Below are positions 45,810-54,298 of a DNA stretch of 64,000 nucleotides, piece after piece (the first letter of the stretch is position 1; each line of letters starts with the position of its first letter). The stretch comes from Mucilaginibacter gracilis (GTDB taxonomy: Bacteria > Bacteroidota > Bacteroidia > Sphingobacteriales > Sphingobacteriaceae): assembly GCF_003633615.1 (NCBI RefSeq), contig NZ_RBKU01000001.1, positions 4,092,001 to 4,156,000 on the forward strand, read 5' to 3'. Both the position numbers and the translations under genes were made by a program. The notes under the pieces were generated by a model, which was not told the DNA's origin, ran no database searches, and saw only the letters and a list, made by a program, of their open reading frames with translations.

Positions 45810-48308
45810 ATGATTTTGGCGATAAAAAAAACTATTCGCGACGATATTCATTTCAAAAAACTAATAGAGAACAGTTATTCGGGTATAACTTTACTTGACA
45901 AAAATTTAAAAATATTTTACAGAAGCCCCTCTGCCGAGCGCATAGGTGGCTGGAACGATATTGAGAGAGCAAACGTCACTATTGAGCAAGTTACTCATCC
46001 ATCCCATCAAGCAATGGTGAGCCAGTTGCTTGCGGATGTTTTATTAAGCCCCGGCATTCCTAAAACCTGCATTATTCAGTCTAAACATTACGCAGGGCAT
46101 TATATTTGGCTGGAGTGTACGTATACAAATATGCTGCACGAGGATGGAATAAACGCAATAGTTTGCGATTTTCATGATATTACAAGGCAAAAAGAAAGCG
46201 AAATATTACTAAAACAAACCATAGGCGAACTTTCGGCTTACAAGTATGCTTTGGATGAATCGGCCATAGTGGCCGTAACCGATCAGAAGGGGATTATTCA
46301 ACACGTTAATGATAATTTTTGCAAAATATCCAAATACAACAGCGAGGAGTTAATAGGGCACGACCATCGTATTATTAATTCGTCGCACCACTCAAAAAAT
46401 TATATTCAAAATTTGTGGGTAACCATAGCAAATGGTAAAATTTGGAAAGGTACCTTAAAAAACAAAGCCAAAGACGGTACTTATTATTGGGTTGAAACTA
46501 CTATTGTGCCTTTTGTTAATAACCAGGGTAAGCCTTATCAATATATCGCCATCCGATCAGACATCACAGAGCGCATATTAAACGAAGAACGTATAGCAGC
46601 TAACGAACGTTTTTTAAAAACAATTACCGGTAATTTGCCGGCAATGATAACCTATTGGGATGCCGACGAACAGTGTTTATTTGCCAATAAAATGTTGCTC
46701 GATTGGTATAACAAAACCGCCGATGAAGTAAAAGGCATCCACAAAAAAAAGTTAATGGACGCCGGCGAATATGCAAATTGCGAGCCTTACGTAAGGGCTG
46801 TTTTAAAAGGTGCGCCTCAAAAATTTTATCGCTCGTTTTATAAAGGGGATAATCAAACTATTTACGCGCATACACAGTATGTGCCCGATATTCGGGACTG
46901 CGTTGTAAAAGGCTTTTTTTCGTTAGTATGTGATTACACGGATATTAGAAAGGCAGAAATGAAGATTGTTGAAAAAAACAGTCAAATTGAAAACCTGCTC
47001 GAAAACATACCCGACGGCTTTATAGCTCTTGATGCAAACCTGTGCTGCACCTATGCAAATAAGCAAATTTTGCGAATATTTGGTTGGGGAGAAGTTGAAA
47101 TGGTGGGCAAAAGTATAGGTGACATTTTTCCGGATGGCGTGCGCACCCCAACCTGGGATGCTATAAACACCGCCTTTACCGAAAAAATATATGTTTGCAA
47201 CGAGGATTACTATGCGCCGCTTAATTTATGGCACGAAAACAGGGTTTACCCAGCTGATGGCGGGTTATCAATTTTTATACGGAATATTACGCAGCGCAAA
47301 GACGAAGAGAAGCATCTGCGATTGTTAGAATCCGTTATAACCAATACAACCGACGCTGTTTTAATTACAAAGGTTTCTCCGCTTGATGAGCCTGGCCCCG
47401 CCGTAGTTTACGTAAATGAAGCATTTACTAGGATGACCGGCTATAGTGCCGAAGAAATGATTAACAAAACCCCACGTATTTTACAGGGCCCAAAAACCGA
47501 TAAAATTGAGTTGCAACGGTTACGCGTTGCGTTACAAAAAGGGGAGCCGTGTGAAGTTACAACCGTTAATTATAAAAAAAACGGTGATGAGTTTTGGATC
47601 AACTTTTCGGTAAGTGCCGTGAAGGATGGCGCAGGGCAAAGCACTCATTTTATAGCTATTGAACGCGATATAACGCAGGCTAAAAATGAGGAGGAACAAA
47701 AGCGCAAGCTCACCGAAGAGATTACGGTTTCGTTAAAAGAAAAGAATACTATTTTAGAAAGTATAGGCGACGCGTTTTTTGCGGTTGACAACAACTGGAC
47801 GGTAACCTATTGGAACAATATGGCCGAAAAAGTACTGGAAATCGATAGGGTTAATGTTTTGAATAAAAATTTGTGGGCCGTGTTTTCATCGTCGGTGGGA
47901 TCAGAGTCGTTTAATAAATATCAAAAGGCGATGGTTGGTGCTCAAAACGAACATTTCGAAGACTTTTATCCGGCACTTAACCGCTGGTTTGAAGTGAGTG
48001 CCTATCCGTCGGAAAACGGGTTATCGGTTTATTTTAAAGACATAACGCACCGAAAGGAGGCCGAGAGCCAATTAATGGTTCTCAATCAAAATTTACAAGA
48101 CCAGAACGAAAAAATTAGAGAAATATCCTGGATACAGTCACACGTTATCAGATCGCCGCTGGCGCGCATATTGGGCTTAATACCCCTTATCAGCGAAAAA
48201 TATAATGATGGCGAAGTGATGATAACGTATCTTCAGCAATCGGCAAACGAGCTTGATGATGTTATTAAAAGCATAACAGATAAATCTGCCCAGGCAAATT
48301 ACGAGTAG
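45810..48308 (+). CDS. Multi-PAS sensor with HisKA-like phosphoacceptor but no ATPase domain
   Basis: 832 residues, soluble, with about five or six PAS domains in tandem, seen from repeated PAS/PAC ends such as DITRQKESE, RSDITERILNEER, FIRNITQRKDEE, IERDITQAKNEE and KDITHRKEAE. The C-terminus has a HisKA-like helix pair with H778 (WIQSHVIRSPLARILGL) and then stops; no N, G1 or G2 box of an ATP-binding domain follows. It may be phosphorylated in trans or regulate by dimerisation. Start uncertain: an ATG at 45797 in another frame would join this frame across an eight-A tract. Confidence 0.82.
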   Translation: MILAIKKTIRDDIHFKKLIENSYSGITLLDKNLKIFYRSPSAERIGGWNDIERANVTIEQVTHPSHQAMVSQLLADVLLSPGIPKTCIIQSKHYAGHYIWLECTYTNMLHEDGINAIVCDFHDITRQKESEILLKQTIGELSAYKYALDESAIVAVTDQKGIIQHVNDNFCKISKYNSEELIGHDHRIINSSHHSKNYIQNLWVTIANGKIWKGTLKNKAKDGTYYWVETTIVPFVNNQGKPYQYIAIRSDITERILNEERIAANERFLKTITGNLPAMITYWDADEQCLFANKMLLDWYNKTADEVKGIHKKKLMDAGEYANCEPYVRAVLKGAPQKFYRSFYKGDNQTIYAHTQYVPDIRDCVVKGFFSLVCDYTDIRKAEMKIVEKNSQIENLLENIPDGFIALDANLCCTYANKQILRIFGWGEVEMVGKSIGDIFPDGVRTPTWDAINTAFTEKIYVCNEDYYAPLNLWHENRVYPADGGLSIFIRNITQRKDEEKHLRLLESVITNTTDAVLITKVSPLDEPGPAVVYVNEAFTRMTGYSAEEMINKTPRILQGPKTDKIELQRLRVALQKGEPCEVTTVNYKKNGDEFWINFSVSAVKDGAGQSTHFIAIERDITQAKNEEEQKRKLTEEITVSLKEKNTILESIGDAFFAVDNNWTVTYWNNMAEKVLEIDRVNVLNKNLWAVFSSSVGSESFNKYQKAMVGAQNEHFEDFYPALNRWFEVSAYPSENGLSVYFKDITHRKEAESQLMVLNQNLQDQNEKIREISWIQSHVIRSPLARILGLIPLISEKYNDGEVMITYLQQSANELDDVIKSITDKSAQANYE

Positions 48309-48333
48309 GCAGCATATTATAAAATTAAGGTAA

Positions 48334-49017
48334 TTAATGGCATACGTTTACCTGGCCTTTTGCCGGGCTTAAATAGGGTATATTAAGCTCCATGCCGCGA
48401 ATGATAAACCAAAAACCCAGGCATATCATAAAATAGGGTATGGCGCGGTTTATCTGCCTGCGCAGCGCTGCACTTATAAAGCCCGAGCCTAATGTGGCCA
48501 ATAGCATTAATGGGAAGGTGCCCAGGCCAAACCAAAACATATATTGTGCAGCACTGGCTGGCGAAGGAGTATTTACTGCGCCAAGCAGCGCAAGGTAAAC
48601 AAAACCACACGGTAAAAACCCGTTGAGCACACCAATAATTAAATGCCCCGCCCGGTGCTGCAACGCGTAAACAATAAGCCGGTTAATGGGCGATAACAAC
48701 CTGGCCAACCTTGAATTGTTGGCAAAACCTACCTTAAACAAACGCGATAAACCTGCCATAATAATTAAAAGGCCGCTTATAAAACTTAGCCCTTGTTGTG
48801 CGCCCAAAAGCCAAAGCTGCCTGCCAAGCAACCCTATAATAGCACCCAAAAAGGTATAACTGAGCAAGCGGCCAATGTTGTAGGTTACTTTATCAAACAC
48901 AACCAGCCACCATTTGTTATTGGAAACCGGAATGGCGAAGGCTAACGGCCCGCACATGCCTATGCAATGAATGCTTCCAAAAAGGCCAATAAAAAATGCG
49001 ATCTCGTTACTGTTCAT
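48334..49017 (-). CDS. SafE/UreH-type membrane protein of the cbb3 cluster
   Basis: 227 residues with about six transmembrane helices. The N-terminus FFIGLFGSIHCIGMCGPLAFAIPV is the hallmark of the TauE/SafE and UreH-like family found at the end of many cbb3 oxidase gene sets. The Cys and His residues in HCIGMCG may handle copper, an idea consistent with its place next to the copper ATPase and oxidase assembly genes. ATG 49017 is preferred because it is just after the ccoH stop; longer starts run into that gene. Confidence 0.8.
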   Translation of the reverse strand: MNSNEIAFFIGLFGSIHCIGMCGPLAFAIPVSNNKWWLVVFDKVTYNIGRLLSYTFLGAIIGLLGRQLWLLGAQQGLSFISGLLIIMAGLSRLFKVGFANNSRLARLLSPINRLIVYALQHRAGHLIIGVLNGFLPCGFVYLALLGAVNTPSPASAAQYMFWFGLGTFPLMLLATLGSGFISAALRRQINRAIPYFMICLGFWFIIRGMELNIPYLSPAKGQVNVCH

Positions 49018-49019
49018 TA

Positions 49020-49442
49020 TTATCGAATGGTAACATCTTGTTGATACAAATAGGCTTTGCGGGCACTTTTCCACTCCAAAATCACCTTCCATTTGCCGCT
49101 AACCAAATCTTTTACGGAAACCTGGGCGCTGTTGCCGAGTTGCGTATTGAGCGCTATTGTTTTATCCATAGCCTGGCTGGATGGCCTGATGAACTTAACA
49201 GTACCAATGGCCGGTTCAATAAAACCGATGTTGCAAAAATTACCGTTTATTTTAACCAGGGGGCGGGCTTTGTCTTTGGTAACCTGCATTTCTTTGTTGT
49301 AATCCTGGTCAAAGTTTAAACCCTTCTCGTAATACTGATGGTCGTATTCGTCTTGCGGTGTGGTAAACATGTAAATGCACATGCTCAAAATAAAAAGTAT
49401 AAAAACAAGCATCCCGGTAACAATTCCTTTTCCCCAATTCAT
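49020..49442 (-). CDS. ccoH: FixH/CcoH-family cbb3 assembly protein
   Basis: 140 residues from ATG 49442 (MNWGKGIVTGMLVFILFILSM), with one N-terminal transmembrane helix and a periplasmic domain. DEYDHQYYEKGLNFDQDYNKE matches the FixH signature near residue 40. It acts in maturation of cbb3-type cytochrome oxidase. It is four bases after ccoG and two bases before the SafE-like gene, in the ccoNO-Q-P-G-H operon. Confidence 0.88.
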   Translation of the reverse strand: MNWGKGIVTGMLVFILFILSMCIYMFTTPQDEYDHQYYEKGLNFDQDYNKEMQVTKDKARPLVKINGNFCNIGFIEPAIGTVKFIRPSSQAMDKTIALNTQLGNSAQVSVKDLVSGKWKVILEWKSARKAYLYQQDVTIR

Positions 49443-49446
49443 AGTT

Positions 49447-50820
49447 TTAATCGTTAGTTGGCCCCACAAACGTGGCGCTTACAGTTTGTAATACTTTATT
49501 GTTAAGTGTTAAGTTTAATTTAATGTCGGTTTTAAGGGTATGAATATTTGCCGTTGGCACCATCAAAAAAAACATCATTTTAACCGAGCCACCTGCAGCA
49601 ACTTTGCCCGGTGCCTGTATGTATTTTATCTTAACTGCCGGGTCGTTGGTTGTAATTACAAAGTCTCTAGCTGTGTTTGATTTGTTGATAACCTCGGCAT
49701 TGTAAATATTACTGATGTAGCCGCCGGTTTGCTGCTGATACAACATGCCCGCGCCACGCATTACGGTTATATTCATATCGCTCCGGCTCAAAATAAAGTA
49801 GCTTAAAACGCTTATCATTACAACAATAACCGCCGTGTACCCCTTCATCCTGGCGGTAAAAGATGGCTTTTGTTTGGAGTGGATCATGTTTTCCGAATAA
49901 AAGCCAATCAGGTTTCGGGGCTTGTGTATCTTATCCATCACCTCGTCGCAGGCATCAATACACATGGTGCAATTAATGCACTCCAATTGCGTACCTTCTC
50001 TAATATCTATGCCGGTAGGGCAAACCGATACACACAAGCCGCAATCCACACAGTCGCCCTTTAAATTTAAAGGGTTGGGGTTACGTTCAAGCTTTCCGCG
50101 AGGTTCGCCACGCACATCATTATAGGCAACTACCAACGTATTTTTATCAATCAATACGGTTTGTAAACGACCATAGGGGCAAATAACTGTACAAACCAAC
50201 TCGCGCACCTGGCTATAAACGGCATAAAAAATAAATGTAAATACCCAGATGCTGAAAAAGCCAACCCAATGCAAATTAACAGGCTCGATGATGATTTTGA
50301 TTAACGAAGCGCTACCAATGAGATAGGCCAAAAAGGTATTGGCTATTAAAAACGAAATGAGTAAAAATGCAATGTGCTTTGCTGTTTTTTTATAAATTTT
50401 GTTGTTAGTCCACGGTCCGGCATCTAGTTTTTTACGCGTGTTGGCATCGCCCTCTATCCATGTTTCTACCTTGCGGAAAACCATCTCCATAAATATGGTT
50501 TGGGGGCATATCCAGCCGCAAAATATTCGACCGAATGCAATGGTGAACAGTACTACGCAAACCAAAAAAACCAGTGTAGCCAAAACGAATAAAAAAATAT
50601 CCTGGGGCCAGAAAACCTGGCCCAGCAGGACAAATTGCCTGTCCATAAAATTGAGTAACAACAGTGGCTGCCCATTGATGCGCAAAAAAGGCCCGGCAAA
50701 AAAGAAGATTAAATAAACATAGCTAATGGCGCTGCGCCATTTGTAATAAATACCTGCACGTAAAAGCGGATACATCCATTTTCGCTTGCCCTCCCTATTA
50801 TCCAGTGTTGCGTCGGTCAT
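49447..50820 (-). CDS. ccoG: CcoG, cbb3 oxidase accessory ferredoxin-like protein
   Basis: 457 residues with five or so transmembrane helices. Two ferredoxin-type clusters follow each other (CVDCGLCVSVCP and CINCTMCIDACD), and a periplasmic Ig-like domain forms the C-terminal 120 residues. The N-terminal region has the CcoG/FixG cysteine motif in FCGWICPQTIFMEMVFR and TVICPYGRLQ. It is thought to reduce Cu(II) to Cu(I) for insertion into the oxidase. Same operon as ccoP, four bases apart. Confidence 0.95.
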   Translation of the reverse strand: MTDATLDNREGKRKWMYPLLRAGIYYKWRSAISYVYLIFFFAGPFLRINGQPLLLLNFMDRQFVLLGQVFWPQDIFLFVLATLVFLVCVVLFTIAFGRIFCGWICPQTIFMEMVFRKVETWIEGDANTRKKLDAGPWTNNKIYKKTAKHIAFLLISFLIANTFLAYLIGSASLIKIIIEPVNLHWVGFFSIWVFTFIFYAVYSQVRELVCTVICPYGRLQTVLIDKNTLVVAYNDVRGEPRGKLERNPNPLNLKGDCVDCGLCVSVCPTGIDIREGTQLECINCTMCIDACDEVMDKIHKPRNLIGFYSENMIHSKQKPSFTARMKGYTAVIVVMISVLSYFILSRSDMNITVMRGAGMLYQQQTGGYISNIYNAEVINKSNTARDFVITTNDPAVKIKYIQAPGKVAAGGSVKMMFFLMVPTANIHTLKTDIKLNLTLNNKVLQTVSATFVGPTND

Positions 50821-50824
50821 GTTT

Positions 50825-51730
50825 TTATTTTGAAGCCGGTTTATTTGATTCCTCTTTTTCTAAAACGCCTTGCGGGGCTTTGGCACCCGCCGGGTGTGTA
50901 TCATGTATTGATTTTACAAAGTTGGCTACATCGGCTATTTGCCTTGGCGATAATTGTTTTTCCCAGGTGGGCATACCTTTTGCTAAAACACCGTATTTAA
51001 TGGTTTTAAAAAGGTCGTTAATTTTGCTTCCGTGTAACCAATAATCGTCTGTTAAATTGGGGCCAACATTGCCCTGGCCGTGGTCGCCGTGGCATGGTGC
51101 ACAACGTAGGGTAAATATGGCTTGGCCAGCGCTAATCACTGCCGGGTCTGACGACGATTTTACCGAGTTTTCATCAACCAAATTGGCAGCTTTACTCAGG
51201 TATTCTTTTTTTGCAACATCAGCCTGCGCCATTTCGGTTTTGTATTCGTCGTATTGTAATTGCCCCAAGCCAAATACGTGGTAGGTAAGCAAATAGCAAA
51301 TGCCAAAAATAATGGTGCCATAAAACAGGTACATAAACCAAGCCGGTATAGGGTTATCCAGTTCCTGGATGCCGTCATAATCATGAGCAATGAGCAGGTC
51401 CTTTTCTTCTTCTAACGGCCTTAACGAAAGTAATTTATTCCATACCTCTACTTTGGGTTTAACTATTTTTTTTGCTGCTTTTTCTTCCTTTTCGGCTGCA
51501 ATTATTGCTTCTTCGGTTGTACCCTGATATTTAAAAACTACCCTGGTTAATATTCTGAAAGTTTTGAGCATCACCAACAATACTGCAATAAATAACAGCA
51601 AGGTTATTGAAATGAGGCCGTAGCCCAGATAATCCCGCACATCAGCCGGAATAAGCGTATCGTTAGCCGCCATAACCGGCTGTACTGTTAAAAATAAAGC
51701 CGATAATAATATGATCCTTTTGTAATTCAT
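50825..51730 (-). CDS. ccoP: CcoP, cbb3 oxidase cytochrome c subunit (monoheme)
   Basis: 301 residues. Two transmembrane helices (about 36-58 and 130-153) and one cytochrome c domain with CAPCH (C210, C213, H214) and the axial methionine in GVLAKGMPTW. Proteobacterial CcoP has two heme motifs; only one is present here, the usual state in Bacteroidota. The loop between helices is long and lysine-rich. It passes electrons from quinol-linked donors to CcoO and CcoN. Two bases after ccoQ. Confidence 0.92.
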   Translation of the reverse strand: MNYKRIILLSALFLTVQPVMAANDTLIPADVRDYLGYGLISITLLLFIAVLLVMLKTFRILTRVVFKYQGTTEEAIIAAEKEEKAAKKIVKPKVEVWNKLLSLRPLEEEKDLLIAHDYDGIQELDNPIPAWFMYLFYGTIIFGICYLLTYHVFGLGQLQYDEYKTEMAQADVAKKEYLSKAANLVDENSVKSSSDPAVISAGQAIFTLRCAPCHGDHGQGNVGPNLTDDYWLHGSKINDLFKTIKYGVLAKGMPTWEKQLSPRQIADVANFVKSIHDTHPAGAKAPQGVLEKEESNKPASK

Positions 51731-51732
51731 GA

Positions 51733-51918
51733 TTAGATGGATTGTGGTAAATCGGTATAACTGTCTTGCAGTGGCAAATCGCTCATGTGTTCTACATGTT
51801 GTTTCCGCGTACGGATCAACAAAACGGTTACCACAATAAAAAATACAAAGAATATACCCAGGGAGAAAAGCAGGTAGGCCTGGTTAGCGTTAATGTTTTC
51901 TGTAAATTGCTTAAACAT
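51733..51918 (-). CDS. ccoQ: CcoQ-like small cbb3 oxidase subunit
   Basis: 61 residues with one transmembrane helix (about 15-36, YLLFSLGIFFVFFIVVTVLLI) and a basic then acidic cytoplasmic tail. Identified by size, topology and place between ccoNO and ccoP rather than by strong motif. It would stabilise the oxidase core complex. Confidence 0.8.
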   Translation of the reverse strand: MFKQFTENINANQAYLLFSLGIFFVFFIVVTVLLIRTRKQHVEHMSDLPLQDSYTDLPQSI

Positions 51919-51927
51919 GATTTCTTT

Positions 51928-54054
51928 TTATTTATTGGCTGTTTTATTTGCTTTAATATCGGTACCCAAACGTTGCAGATAAGCAATAAGGGCAATAATC
52001 TCTTTGTCTTTTTTAACCTTAATATGGTCTGTGTACAAGTTGTCTGCAATTGCTTTGGCTTGCTTATCCAAATCGTTATTGGCTATATTTTCATATCCGG
52101 CAGGGTACGGAACGCCTAACTTGCGCATAGCGTTAATTTTTGCTTTGGTAAGCGATGTATCTAATGTTTGCGTAATCAGCCAATCGTAATTTGGCATAAT
52201 GCTTCCCTGCGACATTAACCTGGGGTCCATCAGGTGATTATAGTGCCAGGCGTTACCGTATTTTTGACCTTCGCGGGCCAAATCAGGGCCGGTTCTTTTT
52301 GAGCCCCATAAAAAGGGATGGTCGTAAACAAACTCACCCGCCTTGCTATACTCACCGTATCGTTCCGTTTCCGATCTAAAAGGCCTCACTGTTTGCGAAT
52401 GGCAGTTTGAGCAGCCTTCTCTAATATACAGGTCGCGGCCCTGTAACTCCAGCGGGGTGTAAGGTTTAACAGCGGCTATAGTAGGTATGTTTGATGATAT
52501 GGTTAAGGTTGGCATCAACTCAATAAAAGTGCCTATCAAAATTACCAGCAAAGCGGCAATAAGCATTTGTATTGGCTTACGCTCCAGCCTGCGGTGCCAC
52601 TCGCTTTCTCTGGCCACGGTTTCAATGGGTGCTAAAGGCATGGCCTGGGCGGCTTCGTTAGCTACCAGTTTGCCCTGCAAAGCTGTACGGCAAAGGTTAT
52701 AAGCCATTACAATTACACCCAACAAATACATTGCTCCACCAACCGAGCGCATAATGTGCATGGGCAATATCTGCAAGGTTGTTTCTAAAAAATTGGGGTA
52801 TTTCAACAAGCCTTCGGGTGTAAATTCTTTCAGCATCAGGCTTTGTGTAAAGCCGGCCCAATACATGGGTATAGCATAAAACAATATGCCCAGCGTGCCT
52901 ATCCAAAAGTGAAAGGAGGCCAGTTTTTTCGAAAATAAATCGGTTTTATAAATACGTGGTATCAGCCAGTATAAAACACCAAATGTTAAAAAGCCGTTCC
53001 AGCCTAAGGCGCCAACGTGTACGTGGGCAATAATCCAATCGCTAAAGTGGGCAATGCTGTTTACCTGTTTTAACGATAGCATAGGCCCTTCAAAGGTTGC
53101 CATACCGTAGGCGGTTAGTGCAACAACCATAAACTTTAAGGTAACATCATCTCGCACCTTGTCCCAGGCGCCGCGCAGGGTTAACAGCCCGTTTATCATA
53201 CCGCCCCAGCTTGGCGCGATGAGCATAATGGAAAATGCTACACCTAACGATTGCGCCCATCCCGGCAAGGTGGTATATAATAAATGGTGAGGGCCCGCCC
53301 AGATGTAAATAAAAATGAGCGCCCAAAAATGCAGAATACTTAATTTATACGAATAGATGGGCCTGTTTGCCATTTTAGGCAAAAAGTAATACATCATGCC
53401 CAGGTAGGGTGTGGTTAAAAAGAAGGCTACCGCGTTATGCCCGTACCACCACTGTACCAAAGCATCTTGCACGCCGGCGTAAACCATGTAACTTTTCCAG
53501 GCCGAAACCGGTAGCTCAACAGAGTTAACGATGTGCAAAACAGCTATAGTTACAAAGGTTGCAATGTAAAACCAAATGGCTACATAAAGGTGCCTTTCGC
53601 GGCGCTTAAATATGGTGCCAAACATGTTGATACCAAATACCACCCAAATGAGCGTTATGGCAATATCTATCGGCCATTCCAGCTCGGCATATTCGTGCGA
53701 TGTTGTGAAGCCAAGTGGCAGGGTAATTACTGCCGAAACAATAATGAGTTGCCATCCCCAAAAATGGATGTAGCTTAATACATCGCTAAACATGCGCGCT
53801 TTAAGTAACCGTTGTAACGAGTAATAAACACCCATAAATATGGCGTTGCCCACAAAGGCAAATATTACGGCGTTGGTGTGTAGCGGGCGTATACGGCCAT
53901 AGGTGGTGTACTGGTTACCCATATTTGCCGCTGGGTGGTATAACTGTATGGCAACGATCAGTCCAACCGTCATGCCGATAATCCCCCAGATAACGGTAGC
54001 TATACCAAAATTCCGGACGATTTTATTGTCATAGTAAAATTTTTCGGGCTGCAT
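51928..54054 (-). CDS. ccoN: Fused CcoN-CcoO cbb3 cytochrome oxidase subunits I and II
   Basis: 708 residues. Residues 1-480 are the 12-helix heme-copper oxidase subunit with the histidine-rich segments VGALGWNG and WAGPHHLLYTTLPGW typical of CcoN. A linker helix (about 495-515) leads into a CcoO-like domain with the heme c motif CSNCH (548-552), then RPFRSETERYGEYS. In most proteobacteria these are two genes; the fusion is a known Bacteroidota form. It reduces oxygen with high affinity at the inner membrane. First gene of the ccoNO-Q-P-G-H operon. Confidence 0.95.
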   Translation of the reverse strand: MQPEKFYYDNKIVRNFGIATVIWGIIGMTVGLIVAIQLYHPAANMGNQYTTYGRIRPLHTNAVIFAFVGNAIFMGVYYSLQRLLKARMFSDVLSYIHFWGWQLIIVSAVITLPLGFTTSHEYAELEWPIDIAITLIWVVFGINMFGTIFKRRERHLYVAIWFYIATFVTIAVLHIVNSVELPVSAWKSYMVYAGVQDALVQWWYGHNAVAFFLTTPYLGMMYYFLPKMANRPIYSYKLSILHFWALIFIYIWAGPHHLLYTTLPGWAQSLGVAFSIMLIAPSWGGMINGLLTLRGAWDKVRDDVTLKFMVVALTAYGMATFEGPMLSLKQVNSIAHFSDWIIAHVHVGALGWNGFLTFGVLYWLIPRIYKTDLFSKKLASFHFWIGTLGILFYAIPMYWAGFTQSLMLKEFTPEGLLKYPNFLETTLQILPMHIMRSVGGAMYLLGVIVMAYNLCRTALQGKLVANEAAQAMPLAPIETVARESEWHRRLERKPIQMLIAALLVILIGTFIELMPTLTISSNIPTIAAVKPYTPLELQGRDLYIREGCSNCHSQTVRPFRSETERYGEYSKAGEFVYDHPFLWGSKRTGPDLAREGQKYGNAWHYNHLMDPRLMSQGSIMPNYDWLITQTLDTSLTKAKINAMRKLGVPYPAGYENIANNDLDKQAKAIADNLYTDHIKVKKDKEIIALIAYLQRLGTDIKANKTANK

Positions 54055-54077
54055 AAAATTGTGATTGTTTATGGCTG

Positions 54078-54143
54078 TAAAATTATGGTGATGTAATAGA
54101 TGAGAGAATGACGCGTGTTATACAAAAGCGTGACTATTGTCAC
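54078..54143 (-). promoter_or_regulatory. CRP/FNR-type site and promoter for the ccoNO operon
   Basis: GTGACTATTGTCAC (54130-54143) has perfect arms and overlaps the ccoS stop codon. TAATTTTA on the minus strand (54078-54085) is 51.5 bp from the dyad centre and differs from TAnnTTTG only in the last base. The predicted leader to ATG 54054 is about 19 bases. Confidence 0.75.
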
Positions 54144-54298
54144 TTTTGTTCGATATCGTTGTCCTCGTCAAGCAATATGCGCACCGAGGGTGTGTATAGA
54201 TCGTCGTTTTGGCCGCTGTTTTGCGCCCAAAAAAAAGCGGATAAAAATGCCAGGGCAAGCAAAACGCTGCACCCGATTAAGAAATAAATAATGCTCAT
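54140..54298 (-). CDS. ccoS: CcoS, cbb3 oxidase assembly protein
   Basis: 52 residues with one transmembrane helix (MSIIYFLIGCSVLLALAFLS, then AFFW) and an acidic tail ending in DEDNDIEQK. The MSIIYFLIG start is the CcoS signature. It is needed for cofactor insertion into cbb3 oxidase. Its ATG overlaps the ccoI stop (ATGA, 54295-54298), so it is co-translated with the copper ATPase, and its stop codon lies inside the ccoNO operator. Confidence 0.92.
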   Translation of the reverse strand: MSIIYFLIGCSVLLALAFLSAFFWAQNSGQNDDLYTPSVRILLDEDNDIEQK

